A stretch of DNA of 64,000 nt from Parvibaculum sp. (GCA_019635965.1 JAHBYK010000004.1:1-64000); one strand, 5' to 3'; shown: positions 49,579 through 59,595, counted from the stretch's first letter. The notes: generated by a model from the sequence alone, not told the origin. A program made the numbers and translations.

Positions 49579-50205
49579 TTGTTCACCGGAATTATAACCG
49601 ACGTCGGGCGCGTCCGTGCCATCGAACGGCGTGGCGATACGCGCTTCACGATAGCGACGGTCTATGATCCTGATGGAATCGACATCGGTGCTTCGATTGC
49701 ATGCGCCGGGTGCTGCCTGACCGTCGTCGAAAAGGGGAGGGATACCGAGGGCAACTGGTTCGCGGTCGATGTCTCGCAGGAGTCGCTCGATTGCACCACG
49801 CTTGGCACATGGACCGAAGGAACGAGAATTAACCTAGAGCGCGCGCTCAAGGCCGGAGACGAGCTTGGCGGTCATGTGGTCAGCGGCCATGTCGACGGTG
49901 TTGCCCGCATCGTGGATATACGCCCTGAGGGGGATTCTCGTCGTTTTACGTTTGAAGCGCCGGAGCATCTCGGCCGATTTATCGCCCCAAAGGGGTCTGT
50001 CACGCTCAATGGGACTTCACTGACGGTAAACGAAGTCGAAGACCCGAAACCTGGCGGGAATGCCAAGGGAACGCGTTTCGGGGTGAACATCATTCCGCAT
50101 ACCCAGGCCGTCACCACCTGGGGAATGGCGAAAGCCGGCGATCCAATTAATCTTGAAATCGACATGCTGGCCCGGTATGTGGCACGGCTGGTTCAGAAGG
50201 ATTGA
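49579..50205 (+). CDS. ribE: riboflavin synthase alpha subunit
   Basis: Dismutates two 6,7-dimethyl-8-ribityllumazine to riboflavin. The 208 residues hold two lumazine-binding repeats, starting MFTGIITDVGRVRAIE and, in the second, GGHVVSGHVDGVARI. A TTG start is used: family similarity begins at the first residue and no ATG is available. In-frame to the end it abuts ribBX. Confidence 0.94.
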   Translation: MFTGIITDVGRVRAIERRGDTRFTIATVYDPDGIDIGASIACAGCCLTVVEKGRDTEGNWFAVDVSQESLDCTTLGTWTEGTRINLERALKAGDELGGHVVSGHVDGVARIVDIRPEGDSRRFTFEAPEHLGRFIAPKGSVTLNGTSLTVNEVEDPKPGGNAKGTRFGVNIIPHTQAVTTWGMAKAGDPINLEIDMLARYVARLVQKD

Positions 50206-50210
50206 GACCC

Positions 50211-51356
50211 GTGTACAAGGAATACCTGTCCCCGATCGAGGAAGTCATCGAGGATGCCCGCAACGGCAAGATGTTCATTCTCGTCGATGCGGAAGACCGC
50301 GAGAATGAAGGCGACCTCGTCATACCGGCTCAGATGTGTACGCCGGAAGCGGTCAACTTCATGGCGAAGTACGGCCGTGGTCTCGTTTGCCTGACGCTGA
50401 CCGGCGACCGGGCGAAGCAGCTCAATCTGCAGTTCATGTCGATGAACAATCAGTCGCGGAACCAGACCGCCTTTACCGTGTCGATAGAGGCGCGCGAAGG
50501 CATCTCGACAGGTATCTCGGCGCATGACCGGGCGCACACCGTTTCCGTTGCCATCGATCCGACAAAGGGTGCCAACGACATCGTCTCGCCCGGCCATGTG
50601 TTTCCGCTCGTCGCGCGCGATGGCGGTGTGCTGGTCCGCGCAGGTCATACCGAAGCCGCCGTCGATATCGCGCGTCTCGCCGGGCTTTATCCCGCAGGCG
50701 TCATTTGCGAAATCATGAACGATGACGGCACGATGGCACGCCTGCCGGACCTCGTGCCGTTTGCACAGCTTCATGGCCTCAAGATCGCTACCATCGCCGA
50801 TCTCATCGCCTATCGCCGCCGCTATGACAACTTCATCCACCGCGCCATCGAAACGGAACTCGAAAGCGAGTTTGGCGGCGAATTCAAGATGATGGTCTAT
50901 CTGAATACCGTCGAATATGCAGAGCATATCGCTCTGGTGAAGGGCGACATTTCAGGCCCGGAGCCGGTGCTTGTTCGCGTTCACGCGATCAATGTCTTTG
51001 ATGATCTGCTGGGTGCGACGGGACCCCGCTCTCACATTCTTGAAGAATCCATGCGCTTGATTGCGGAAGAAGGGCGCGGCGTGATCGTGCTGATCCGCGA
51101 TACCACGGCGACAGTCGTATCCGACATGCTGCTGCGGAAAGGCGAGGGCGGAGAGCAGGGAATGCCCCGGCGTCTTCGTGAATATGGCGTTGGTGCGCAG
51201 ATTTTGCTCGATCTCGGTATCCATGACATGGTGTTGCTGTCCGATACGGATCGCAGCATCGTTGGTCTCGAAGGTTATGGGCTGCGGGTTGTGGGTCAGA
51301 GGCCTCTGACGAAAGCTGGAAAGTCCAGCGCGCGCTCCAAGGAAGCAGCACGATGA
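50211..51356 (+). CDS. ribB: 3,4-dihydroxy-2-butanone 4-phosphate synthase fused to an inactive RibA-like domain (RibBX)
   Basis: The N-terminal domain (to about 205) is a complete RibB with [30 protein letters not shown] and [16 protein letters not shown]. The C-terminal domain (about 210-375) aligns with GTP cyclohydrolase II but reads [20 protein letters not shown] where the zinc-binding Cys triplet (SLRCDCG type) should be, so cyclohydrolase activity is unlikely. GAAGGA at 50196-50201 suits the GTG at 50211 better than the TTG at 50202. Overlaps ribH by four bases. Confidence 0.92.
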   Translation: MYKEYLSPIEEVIEDARNGKMFILVDAEDRENEGDLVIPAQMCTPEAVNFMAKYGRGLVCLTLTGDRAKQLNLQFMSMNNQSRNQTAFTVSIEAREGISTGISAHDRAHTVSVAIDPTKGANDIVSPGHVFPLVARDGGVLVRAGHTEAAVDIARLAGLYPAGVICEIMNDDGTMARLPDLVPFAQLHGLKIATIADLIAYRRRYDNFIHRAIETELESEFGGEFKMMVYLNTVEYAEHIALVKGDISGPEPVLVRVHAINVFDDLLGATGPRSHILEESMRLIAEEGRGVIVLIRDTTATVVSDMLLRKGEGGEQGMPRRLREYGVGAQILLDLGIHDMVLLSDTDRSIVGLEGYGLRVVGQRPLTKAGKSSARSKEAAR

Positions 51357-51811
51357 CGACGCAGGCTCACATTCTGATCGTAGAGGCGAGGTTCTATGAA
51401 GATCTCGCCGACGAGTTGGCGCGTGGCGCCATCGCAGCACTCGAAGCGCGCGGCGCGACGTGGCAGCGGGTCGCGGTTCCTGGCGTTCTGGAAATTCCGG
51501 CGGCTGTCAAATTCACGCTCGATGCTATGGCCAAGGGTGGCCTAACCCGCGCGGTTGATGGTTTCGTGACTCTTGGCTGCGTCATTCGCGGCGAGACAAC
51601 GCATTATGACATTGTGTCGAACGAGTCCGCACGGGCGCTGATGAATCTTTCGGTAGAACGCTCCCTAGCGCTTGGGAACGGAATTCAGACCGTCGAGAAC
51701 GAAGCGCAGGCTTGGGCGCGCGCCAAGGTCGATCAGAAAAACAAGGGGGGCGCTGCGGCCAATGCCTGCCTCGACATGATCGAATTGAAGCGTCAGTTTG
51801 GCTCTTCGTGA
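51353..51811 (+). CDS. ribH: 6,7-dimethyl-8-ribityllumazine synthase
   Basis: Condenses the RibD and RibB products into lumazine. The 152 residues show ILIVEARFYEDLADELARGA, VPGVLEIPAAVKF and GCVIRGETTHYDIV with the catalytic His. The C-terminal segment ENEAQAWARA and AANACLDMIELKR is typical. nusB follows, as in many bacteria. Confidence 0.96.
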   Translation: MTTQAHILIVEARFYEDLADELARGAIAALEARGATWQRVAVPGVLEIPAAVKFTLDAMAKGGLTRAVDGFVTLGCVIRGETTHYDIVSNESARALMNLSVERSLALGNGIQTVENEAQAWARAKVDQKNKGGAAANACLDMIELKRQFGSS

Positions 51812-51833
51812 AGTGGAGTTGATCAGGAAGCGA

Positions 51834-52343
51834 ATGTCGAATGCCCCGATAGAATCCGCACAGGAACGTGGTCTTGATCCCAAGGCGCGCGGTGCCGCGC
51901 GTCTGGCGGCTGTGCAGGCGCTTTATCAGATGGACGTTGCCGCGACGCCACTGGACGATGTGATTGAGGAATTCATCGAGCACCGGCTCGGTCAAGACAT
52001 CGAGGGAAATGACATCGTCGAAGCCGATGCCGCCCATTTCGAGGATATCGTGCGCGGCGTGGTGCGGGAGCAGCGCGAGCTTGACCGGCAGGTCAATGGG
52101 GCGCTCGCCTCTGGCTGGTCGTTGACCCGGATCGATTCCACTCTGCGAGCGATCTTGCGCTGCGGCACCTATGAGCTTCGCCGCTGCAAGGATATTCCGG
52201 TGAAGGTGGTCATCAACGAATATGTCGATGTCGCACATGCGTTTTTCGAGGGTGATGAGCCGGGCGTCGTGAACGCAGTGCTGGACAGGCTTGGGCGCGA
52301 AGTCCGCAAGGGAGCGGGTGATGACGCCGCCGGCCGAAGCTGA
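51834..52343 (+). CDS. nusB: transcription antitermination factor NusB
   Basis: Helical protein that binds boxA RNA with NusE in rRNA antitermination. The 169 residues start with an extension, then KARGAARLAAVQALYQMD and RIDSTLRAILRCGTYEL, and VVINEYVDVAHAFFEGDEPGVVNAVLDRL at the end. CAGGAAG at 51824-51830 supports the ATG at 51834 over the open frame to 51798. It overlaps thiL by 23 bases. Confidence 0.94.
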   Translation: MSNAPIESAQERGLDPKARGAARLAAVQALYQMDVAATPLDDVIEEFIEHRLGQDIEGNDIVEADAAHFEDIVRGVVREQRELDRQVNGALASGWSLTRIDSTLRAILRCGTYELRRCKDIPVKVVINEYVDVAHAFFEGDEPGVVNAVLDRLGREVRKGAGDDAAGRS

Positions 52344-53334
52344 GAATAGCGGCGGCAGGCCGGACGAATTCGAGATTATCGACAAGATTTTTGCGCCGCT
52401 TGCGGCTAATGCGCCGGGCGCCTACGGGCTCAAGGACGATGCGGCGCTTTTCAAGCCATCACCCGGTTGCGAGACAGTGCTGACGGTCGATGCCATTGTC
52501 TCCGGCGTCCATTTCTTGCCCTCAGACCCCCCTGAAAGCGTTGCGAAAAAGCTCCTGAGGGTGAACCTCTCGGACCTTGCCGCCAAGGGGGCGGTAGCGC
52601 GCGGCTATCTGCTGGTTACGGCATGGCCTCACGATATCGAAATGGCATGGATACGCCGTTTCGCGGATGGCCTTGCGGCGGACCAGGCTGAGTTCGGTCT
52701 TTCGCTCTGGGGCGGCGATACGGTTAGGACGCCTGGCCCGCTTACGCTGTCGATCACCGCGATTGGCGAAGTGGCGGAGGGCGAGGCTATCCGCCGGGGC
52801 GGCGCAAAGCGGGGTGACGACATCTATGTCACTGGTACGCTGGGCGACTCAGCCCTCGGCCTCAAATTGTTGCAGGGCGAGCTCGAGGGCATTTCCGGCG
52901 AATATGCTGGCTTCCTAGCCTCCCGTTACCGGGAACCCACGCCCCGGCTCGCCTTCGGTCAGCGATTGCCCGGCATCGCTCATGCTGCCCTTGACGTATC
53001 CGACGGGCTGATGGCCGATCTCGGCCACCTATGTTCTGCTTCCGGCGCTGGTGCCCGGATCGAGCTGGAACGGTTGCCACTCTCCGAGGCCGGCCGGGCG
53101 GCACTCGCACTCCGGCCAGATTTGTTGGAACTGCCTGCCAGCGGTGGCGATGACTACGAAATTCTCTTCGCTGCCGCGCCTAGCAGAGCCGGACAGGTCG
53201 AGGCGGTCGCAGCGGAAACCGGCATTCAGGTGACCCGAATCGGCACCATCCTGCGGGCCGGGGAAGGTGTCTTCGCAGTCGATCGCGGTGGTAGCCCGGT
53301 TCCCCTCAAGCGGTTGGGATACCGTCACTTTTAG
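52321..53334 (+). CDS. thiL: thiamine-monophosphate kinase
   Basis: Phosphorylates thiamine monophosphate to the diphosphate cofactor. The 337 residues show FEIIDKIFAPLA, GLKDDAALF, LTVDAIVSGVHF, LLRVNLSDLAAKGA and LWGGDTVRTPGPL with the metal-binding Asp residues, and ALDVSDGLMADL and SGGDDYEILF later. The ATG at 52321 inside nusB is the first in frame with a fitting N-terminus. Confidence 0.94.
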   Translation: MTPPAEAENSGGRPDEFEIIDKIFAPLAANAPGAYGLKDDAALFKPSPGCETVLTVDAIVSGVHFLPSDPPESVAKKLLRVNLSDLAAKGAVARGYLLVTAWPHDIEMAWIRRFADGLAADQAEFGLSLWGGDTVRTPGPLTLSITAIGEVAEGEAIRRGGAKRGDDIYVTGTLGDSALGLKLLQGELEGISGEYAGFLASRYREPTPRLAFGQRLPGIAHAALDVSDGLMADLGHLCSASGAGARIELERLPLSEAGRAALALRPDLLELPASGGDDYEILFAAAPSRAGQVEAVAAETGIQVTRIGTILRAGEGVFAVDRGGSPVPLKRLGYRHF

Positions 53335-53429
53335 GTCCTCCCGGTTGCTTTCCCGGCTTGTATTTGGCATCTTTCGGCGCGATTTCTGCAGTCGGCAGGG
53401 GGAGGACTTCCAGCGTTTTGTGCTGGAAG
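53335..53429 (+). other. structured leader upstream of hppA
   Basis: GTCCTCCC (53335-53342) pairs with GGGAGGAC (53400-53407), enclosing about 57 bases. Directly after it CTTCCAGC (53407-53414) pairs perfectly with GCTGGAAG (53422-53429) around a 7-base loop. No T-run follows. The structure ends 52 bases before the hppA ATG. Confidence 0.5.
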
Positions 53430-53481
53430 GTGAGTGGCTATTCCCGCCGTTCAATCCGTCAAGGAAACCAAGGACAAAACA

Positions 53482-55596
53482 ATGAGCACTGCTTTGTGGG
53501 CTATTATTGGCTGCGGCGTGCTTGCACTCATCTACGGCGTCTGGGCGATCCGCTCGGTGCTGGCGATGGATGCGGGCAATGCGCGCATGCAGGAGATCGC
53601 TGCCGCGATCCAGGAGGGGGCGAGCGCCTATCTCGCGCGCCAGTACACGACCATCGCTATCGTGGGCGCGGTTATTTTTGCTGTCGTCTGGTACCTGCTT
53701 ACGCTGAAGGTCGCCATTGGCTTCCTCGTCGGCGCGGCGCTTTCGGGTGCGGCCGGCTATATCGGCATGCTGGTTTCGGTGCGCGCCAATGTGCGCACCA
53801 CGCAGGCCTCGAGCACGAGCCTCGCCGCGGGTCTCGGCGTTGCCTTCAAGTCGGGCGCTGTGACGGGTATGCTCGTGGCGGGTCTCGCGCTTCTCGCGGT
53901 CGCTGTTTACTACGCAGTGCTGACGACCCAGCTCGGCCTCGAGCCCGGTTCGCGTGCTGTGATCGACGCACTTGTCGCGCTCGGCTTCGGTGCTTCGCTC
54001 ATTTCGATCTTTGCCCGTCTCGGCGGCGGCATCTTCACCAAGGGCGCAGACGTAGGCGGTGACCTTGTCGGCAAGGTGGAAGCCGGCATCCCGGAAGACG
54101 ATCCCCGCAATCCGGCGACCATCGCGGATAATGTGGGCGACAATGTCGGCGACTGCGCAGGCATGGCGGCCGACCTTTTCGAGACCTACGCGGTGACGGT
54201 CGTCGCCACGATGGTTCTCGCTTCGATCTTCTTTGCGGGCGGTGCGATCGAAAACATGATGCTCTATCCGCTGGCTATCGGCGGCGCCTGCATCGTGACT
54301 TCGATCATCGGTACGTTCTTCGTGCGTCTCGGCAAGAGCAACAATATCATGGGGGCGCTCTACAAGGGTTTCATCGCTTCGGCGGTGCTTTCACTCGTGG
54401 CGCTCTATTTCGTGACCGATTACGTCGTCGGTCTCGGAAACTCCTACTCGGTTGGTGCTCTGAGTTTCACCGGTATGGATCTCTACATCTGCGGCGTAGC
54501 GGGTCTCGTCGTGACGGGCCTTATCATCTGGATTACCGAGTATTACACCGGCGTGAACTTCCGTCCCGTGAAGTCGGTTGCCGCAGCTTCCGTTACGGGC
54601 CATGGCACGAACGTCATTCAGGGCCTTGCCGTCTCGATGGAAGCAACGGCGTTGCCGGCGCTCGTCATCGTGGTCGGTATTCTCGTGACCTATGGTCTGG
54701 CTGGCCTCTTCGGCATAGCCATAGCGGTGACGACGATGCTTGCGCTGGCAGGCATGGTGGTCGCACTCGACGCCTTCGGTCCGGTGACGGACAATGCCGG
54801 TGGCATTGCCGAAATGGCTGACCTGCCGGCGGATGTCCGCAAGACAACGGACGCACTGGACGCCGTGGGCAACACGACGAAAGCCGTTACCAAGGGGTAT
54901 GCGATTGGTTCGGCGGGCCTTGGTGCGCTCGTGCTCTTTGCGGCCTATACCGAAGACCTGAAGTTCTTCGCGGCCAATGCCGATAGCTATGGCTATTTTG
55001 CAGGCGTCAGCCCGGACTTCTCGCTTTCCAACCCCTATGTGGTGATTGGCCTCTTCATCGGCGGCCTGCTGCCATATCTCTTCGGCTCCATGGGCATGAT
55101 GGCCGTGGGCCGCGCGGGCGGTGCGGTTGTCGAGGAAGTGCGGCGTCAGTTCAAGGCCGATCCGGGCATCATGGCGGGCACATCCAAGCCCGACTATGCG
55201 CGCGCGGTCGACATGCTGACCAAGGCGGCGATCAAGGAAATGATCATTCCTTCGCTGCTGCCGGTCCTTTCGCCCGTGGTCCTCTATTTCGTCGTGCTCG
55301 CCATCGCTGACAAGTCGGCAGCCTTCTCGGCGGTTGGCGCCATGCTGCTCGGCGTCATTGTGACGGGTCTCTTCGTCGCCATCTCCATGACGTCTGGTGG
55401 CGGCGCTTGGGACAATGCGAAGAAGTACATCGAAGACGGCAATTTCGGCGGCAAGGGCTCGGAAGCCCACAAGGCAGCCGTGACGGGCGACACAGTCGGC
55501 GATCCTTACAAGGACACGGCCGGCCCGGCCGTGAACCCGATGATCAAGATCACGAACATCGTGGCGCTGCTTCTCCTCGCCGTGCTTGCGCACTGA
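53482..55596 (+). CDS. hppA: H+-translocating inorganic pyrophosphatase, K+-independent type
   Basis: Membrane pump that couples PPi hydrolysis to proton transport. About 16 helices in 704 residues. Catalytic motifs [20 protein letters not shown] and [21 protein letters not shown] match the family. The segment [16 protein letters not shown] has Lys and Thr at the positions that mark potassium-independent enzymes (potassium-dependent ones have Ala and Gly). The frame opens at 53434, but AAGGA eight bases before the ATG at 53482 supports that start. Confidence 0.95.
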   Translation: MSTALWAIIGCGVLALIYGVWAIRSVLAMDAGNARMQEIAAAIQEGASAYLARQYTTIAIVGAVIFAVVWYLLTLKVAIGFLVGAALSGAAGYIGMLVSVRANVRTTQASSTSLAAGLGVAFKSGAVTGMLVAGLALLAVAVYYAVLTTQLGLEPGSRAVIDALVALGFGASLISIFARLGGGIFTKGADVGGDLVGKVEAGIPEDDPRNPATIADNVGDNVGDCAGMAADLFETYAVTVVATMVLASIFFAGGAIENMMLYPLAIGGACIVTSIIGTFFVRLGKSNNIMGALYKGFIASAVLSLVALYFVTDYVVGLGNSYSVGALSFTGMDLYICGVAGLVVTGLIIWITEYYTGVNFRPVKSVAAASVTGHGTNVIQGLAVSMEATALPALVIVVGILVTYGLAGLFGIAIAVTTMLALAGMVVALDAFGPVTDNAGGIAEMADLPADVRKTTDALDAVGNTTKAVTKGYAIGSAGLGALVLFAAYTEDLKFFAANADSYGYFAGVSPDFSLSNPYVVIGLFIGGLLPYLFGSMGMMAVGRAGGAVVEEVRRQFKADPGIMAGTSKPDYARAVDMLTKAAIKEMIIPSLLPVLSPVVLYFVVLAIADKSAAFSAVGAMLLGVIVTGLFVAISMTSGGGAWDNAKKYIEDGNFGGKGSEAHKAAVTGDTVGDPYKDTAGPAVNPMIKITNIVALLLLAVLAH

Positions 55597-55616
55597 AGGC
55601 GGCGACTCCCGCAAAA

Positions 55617-55648
55617 GAGGCCCCGCGGAGCGATCCGCGGGGCTTTTT
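55617..55648 (+). terminator. Rho-independent terminator after hppA
   Basis: CCCCGCGGA (55621-55629) pairs with TCCGCGGGG (55634-55642) around GCGA, extended at the base by G-C, G-T and A-T pairs, and followed by CTTTTT. It lies 21 bases after the hppA stop. Confidence 0.9.
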
Positions 55649-55728
55649 GCATTCTACGCTGCGGCATTGATTGACGTGGTCGCCGTTCAAATGAACACTG
55701 GTTTCTAGGATTGGCAGGAGAGGCATGC

Positions 55729-57450
55729 GTGGTGGGGGAGATTTCAGCCTTTTATGAAGTGGCGGCCTTGCTCCTCCTGGCATCGGTCATCGGCGCGCTG
55801 GGGTTGAAGCTCAAGCAGCCCGTCATCGTCAGCTTCATTCTCGTCGGTATGCTCGCGGGGCCTGCGGGCTTCGATATCGTGCGTTCCACGGAAAATCTCG
55901 AGCTTTTGTCCGAGCTCGGTGTGACGCTTCTCCTGTTTCTCGTTGGGCTGAAGCTCGATCTCAATCTTGTCCGCACACTTGGCGCGGTGGCTCTCAATAC
56001 CGGCATCGGCCAGATCCTTTTCACCTCCGTCATTGGCTTTCTGATCTGCCTGGGGCTTGGCATGCCGCCGCTTGCCTCGGTCTATGTCGCCGTGGCGATT
56101 ACATTCTCCAGCACGATCATCATCGTGAAGCTCCTGTCGGACAAGCGGGAGCTCGACGCGCTTCATGGGCGGATCGCGCTCGGCTTCCTGATCGTTCAGG
56201 ACCTAGCCGTCGTTATCGCCATGGCGGTGATGTCGGCCATCACGGCAGGTGCCGGGGCGGGCGACGGGCTTGGGGGCGCGCTTGTCGGCCTCGCCGCGGG
56301 TGCGGTTCCCTTTCTTCTGCTCTGGTTCTTCGTTTCGAAGATAGCGACGCGGGTTCTTGATGGAATCGCCAAGGCACCGGAGCTTCTCATTGTCTTCGCG
56401 CTGGGCCTCGCTGCGGCTTTCGCCGCCCTCGGCGACTATCTGGGATTCAGCAAGGAGTTGGGAGGCCTTGTCGCGGGTGTCGCACTGGCCTCGACGCCAT
56501 TCCGGGAATCCATCGCATCGCGCCTTGCCAGCCTGCGCGATTTTCTGCTGGTGTTCTTCTTTATTTCACTAGGTGCTCACCTTGATCTGCGCGTCGTCGG
56601 CGAAGCCGTCGGAGAGGCGCTCGTCCTTTCGCTGTTCGTTCTGATCGGCAATCCGCTGATCGTTATGGTGATCATGGGCGCAATGGGTTACCGCAAGCGC
56701 ACGGGCTTTCTGGCGGGACTTACCGTGGCTCAGATCAGCGAGTTTTCGCTGATTTTCGTGGCGATGGGCGTTGCGCTTGGTCATGTCAGTGTGGAGGCGG
56801 CAGGACTCGTGACACTTGTCGGCATCATCACGATCGCACTGTCGACCTATATGATTCTCTACTCGCAACCGCTCTATGCATTTCTCGAAAGGTATCTGGG
56901 GATATTCGAGAGGCGAATTCCCCATCGGGAAGGCGAGATATCGGAAGGCGTCCAAGACGAAAAATATGACGTATTGCTATTTGGCCTTGGCCGCTATGGG
57001 CGTGCGCTTCATGCGAAATTTTCCGAGTACGGGCTGCGTGTGCTCGGCGTTGACTTCGATCCCGATGTCATCCGTCAGTGGCGCCGGGGCGGCGGAGATG
57101 CGATCTATGGCGATCTGCAGGACCCCGATATGTGCGAGACGCTACCGATGGAGGGTGTGCGTCTCGCGATCATCGCGGTGCCCCCTCACGAAATTGGCGT
57201 CACGCATGACGATCCTCGCGGTTCATTGATTGTTGCGCTCAGGAAGGGGAATTTTACAGGGCAAATTGCCGTTATCGCGCGAAGCGAGACGGATCTGGCG
57301 CTTCTGCGGACAAAGGGGGCGGACATTGTCTTGAGTCCATTCGCCGATGCGGCCGAGCGCGCCATGGAACGCATTTTCGGCATCGGACTTGAGACCAACC
57401 GTCCGCCGTCGCAGAAGCCGTCTGTTGAGCCAGAGGGGAGGGCGATATGA
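55729..57450 (+). CDS. CPA2 family cation/proton antiporter with TrkA-N domain (KefB/YbaL-like)
   Basis: Membrane domain of about 12-13 helices (to about residue 385) with FILVGMLAGPAGFDIV, ELGVTLLLFLVGLKLD and QDLAVVIAM. A cytoplasmic TrkA-N/RCK domain (about 410-540) begins with the nucleotide-binding DVLLFGLGRYGRALH. It resembles YbaL/KefB, which exchange K+ or Na+ for protons under NAD(H) control; the ion is not determined. AGGAGAGG at 55716-55723 favours GTG at 55729 over TTG at 55711. Overlaps the Usp gene by ATGA. Confidence 0.88.
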   Translation: MVGEISAFYEVAALLLLASVIGALGLKLKQPVIVSFILVGMLAGPAGFDIVRSTENLELLSELGVTLLLFLVGLKLDLNLVRTLGAVALNTGIGQILFTSVIGFLICLGLGMPPLASVYVAVAITFSSTIIIVKLLSDKRELDALHGRIALGFLIVQDLAVVIAMAVMSAITAGAGAGDGLGGALVGLAAGAVPFLLLWFFVSKIATRVLDGIAKAPELLIVFALGLAAAFAALGDYLGFSKELGGLVAGVALASTPFRESIASRLASLRDFLLVFFFISLGAHLDLRVVGEAVGEALVLSLFVLIGNPLIVMVIMGAMGYRKRTGFLAGLTVAQISEFSLIFVAMGVALGHVSVEAAGLVTLVGIITIALSTYMILYSQPLYAFLERYLGIFERRIPHREGEISEGVQDEKYDVLLFGLGRYGRALHAKFSEYGLRVLGVDFDPDVIRQWRRGGGDAIYGDLQDPDMCETLPMEGVRLAIIAVPPHEIGVTHDDPRGSLIVALRKGNFTGQIAVIARSETDLALLRTKGADIVLSPFADAAERAMERIFGIGLETNRPPSQKPSVEPEGRAI

Positions 57451-58346
57451 GCGTCGCTGCAACAGTTGACCGGACCGGTCTGGATCGCATCCTTGTGGCA
57501 ACTGATTTGTCGGGCCGATCCGGCAAGGCAGTGGCGCGTGGCTTGAATCTCGCTTCGAAATACAGTGCGCACATCAAGATCGTGCATGTCGTCGATGACG
57601 ATCAGCCTGAGGTTCTCGTCGAGCTCGAGGCTTCGCGGTCATCTGAACTATTGACCGAGTTCGTGAGGCCTCTGGCACAGCAGTATGGTGTTGAGCCGGA
57701 GATTGAGGTCATCAAGGGGATGGCCTCGGAAGCGATCCGGATGGCGGCCGATGCAATGAATGCGGACCTTTTGGTGCTTGGTGAGCACCGCAGATTGAAG
57801 GGGCGCGATGTGTTCACTGGCACGACAGTCGAGCGCGTCATTCGGATGTGCGGACGGCCGGTTTTGGTGGCGAGACTCGAAAGCGACCAGACCTATCGAT
57901 CCGTCGTGGCGGCCATCGATTTTTCATATCCATCGGTCGAAGCGCTAAGGTTTGTATCGCGCGCCTCGTTTCTGGGTTGTTCGGAACTGGTTCTTCTCCA
58001 TGCATATCTGCCATTGGCGGAGGGATTCATGCGATATGCGAATGTTGGAGAAGATCGAATCGAAGATTACGCGCGCTCGCTTGCTGATGAAGCGCGGACC
58101 GCGCTCGAAAGTCTGGTGAAGACTGTACCGGCGGCCGGGCTTTCACCGGAATTGGTGGTTCAGGAGGGAGCACCGCAGGAAGTGATCGGTGAGTTCATCG
58201 CCACGAGACTGCCTCAGCTCGTTGTCCTTGGCACAACCGGCAACTCACTCCTTAAAAATATATTCATAGGCAGCGTCGCAAACGCCGTCCTGCGCGACGC
58301 GGCGTGCGACGTGCTTGCCTATGCGGGCCGGCGTGACGGCGAGTAA
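57447..58346 (+). CDS. tandem universal stress protein (two UspA domains)
   Basis: Two UspA domains in 299 residues (about 10-140 and 150-297). The second carries the complete ATP-binding motif G-x2-G-x9-G-S (GTTGNSLLKNIFIGS). The first has GEHRRLKGRDVFTGT, which lacks the second glycine, so probably only one half binds ATP. Coupled by four bases to the antiporter gene, suggesting a regulatory subunit for it. Confidence 0.88.
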   Translation: MSVAATVDRTGLDRILVATDLSGRSGKAVARGLNLASKYSAHIKIVHVVDDDQPEVLVELEASRSSELLTEFVRPLAQQYGVEPEIEVIKGMASEAIRMAADAMNADLLVLGEHRRLKGRDVFTGTTVERVIRMCGRPVLVARLESDQTYRSVVAAIDFSYPSVEALRFVSRASFLGCSELVLLHAYLPLAEGFMRYANVGEDRIEDYARSLADEARTALESLVKTVPAAGLSPELVVQEGAPQEVIGEFIATRLPQLVVLGTTGNSLLKNIFIGSVANAVLRDAACDVLAYAGRRDGE

Positions 58347-58387
58347 ATCCGTTCCTTTCGGAAGTCCGCCAACGCCGGCGCTAACGA

Positions 58388-58903
58388 TTAGCGTCGCGTT
58401 CTCGGATCGCCTGTGCCGACCGACGGAATGCTTGAGCCGGGGTTGTTGAAGCGGCCAAGATTTCCGAAGAGCTGGCCGAGGATCGTCAGTTCCTTGCCGC
58501 GCGTCGGTGTGGTGCGGTCCACAAAATTCACGATCTGGCCATCTTCGAGGCCGTAATAGGCGACTTCCTGAACGGCTTCGGTCTTGTCGAAATAGACGGC
58601 CGCAACGGTGCGTTCGATTTCCTTAGGCGGATAGAACATCAAGGTTTCGAACCTGCTGGAAATATAATACCAGGCTTCTCCATCGACCGTGGATACGGTC
58701 GATGGCGACCCCATGACGGTCCGGACCTGCTCTTTGGAGGCCCCGGGCTGAAGCTTTGCGAGGTCCGCAGGATCGAAAATATATCCGCGATCCTCGATCA
58801 CCGGCTGGACAAGAGGCGCGCAGCCTGTCACAGCGAGGGCGGCCGAAAGACCGGCTGCGGCCAGCAAGGCTCTGGCGGGGCGGTGCAGGCGGAACGTCGT
58901 CAT
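58388..58903 (-). CDS. bamE: outer membrane protein assembly factor BamE (lipoprotein)
   Basis: Lipoprotein of the BAM complex, SmpA/OmlA family. The 171 residues begin with a signal peptide ending in the lipobox VTGC (Cys28), then IEDRGYIFDPADLAKLQPGASKEQVRTVMGSPS and GEAWYYISSRFE of the BamE fold. The frame to 58936 is open, but GAGGAG just before the ATG at 58903 sets the start. Confidence 0.93.
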   Translation of the reverse strand: MTTFRLHRPARALLAAAGLSAALAVTGCAPLVQPVIEDRGYIFDPADLAKLQPGASKEQVRTVMGSPSTVSTVDGEAWYYISSRFETLMFYPPKEIERTVAAVYFDKTEAVQEVAYYGLEDGQIVNFVDRTTPTRGKELTILGQLFGNLGRFNNPGSSIPSVGTGDPRTRR

Positions 58904-59021
58904 GGCGCGGGTCTCCTCGGGCCGAAAAAAGTTCAATCGTTGACCTACCCTTGTCGCCCGGTAAATTCAATCGGCATGTGCGGCAGGAGCTTCAAGCTAC
59001 ACCCTTGGCCGGAATGAAACC

Positions 59022-59594
59022 ATGATATGGAAAAGAATTTTCGGCCGACCGGCCCAGGATGATGCGCCGATGGCGCTCTATAGCGCGGCCGTGCGGCAGG
59101 CGCGGTCTCCCGCCTTTTACCTTGCGGGGGGAGTGCCGGACACGGTTGAAGGCCGATTCGAAATGGTGGCGGTTCATGCCTATCTCGTCCTCCGGCGGCT
59201 CCGGGAAGGCGGCCCGGAAGGAAAGGAAGCCGGCCAGAAGGTCTTTGACCTTCTGTTTGACGACATGGACCAGACACTCCGGGAAATGGGCGTCGGCGAT
59301 CTTTCTGTCGGCAAGAAGATCAAGGCGCTTGCGTCTTCCTTCTATGGCCGCATGCAGGCCTATGATGCCGGTTTCAATGAAGAGGACGACGGAACGCTCG
59401 TGGCTTCCGTTTTGCGCAATGTATATGGGAGCGAGGAGCAATCGGCTCATCATGCGGCTTCGCTTGCCAGCTATATGCGCCTTACAGACAGGCTGCTGCA
59501 TGAACAGGACGTGGCGGAAATCATTTCCGGGCGGATTTTCTTCGCGCCGCCTTTCGAGAGTTCGGTCGCTACTGAATTGAACGAGGCGCGGTGA
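59022..59594 (+). CDS. ubiquinol-cytochrome c chaperone family protein (Cbp3-like)
   Basis: A 190-residue helical protein of the UQCC1/Cbp3 family, which in mitochondria helps assemble cytochrome b into the bc1 complex. MALYSAAVRQARSPAFYLAGGVPDTVEGRFEMV and VFDLLFDDMDQTLREMGVGDLSVGKKIKALASSFYGRM are its typical segments. No signal peptide. Followed by yceD after one base and divergent from bamE. Confidence 0.88.
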   Translation: MIWKRIFGRPAQDDAPMALYSAAVRQARSPAFYLAGGVPDTVEGRFEMVAVHAYLVLRRLREGGPEGKEAGQKVFDLLFDDMDQTLREMGVGDLSVGKKIKALASSFYGRMQAYDAGFNEEDDGTLVASVLRNVYGSEEQSAHHAASLASYMRLTDRLLHEQDVAEIISGRIFFAPPFESSVATELNEAR

Positions 59595-59595
59595 G

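Noticed and set aside
54391-55614. 407-codon minus-strand frame opposite hppA
   Set aside because: Antisense of the pyrophosphatase, His/Asp-rich with no domain.
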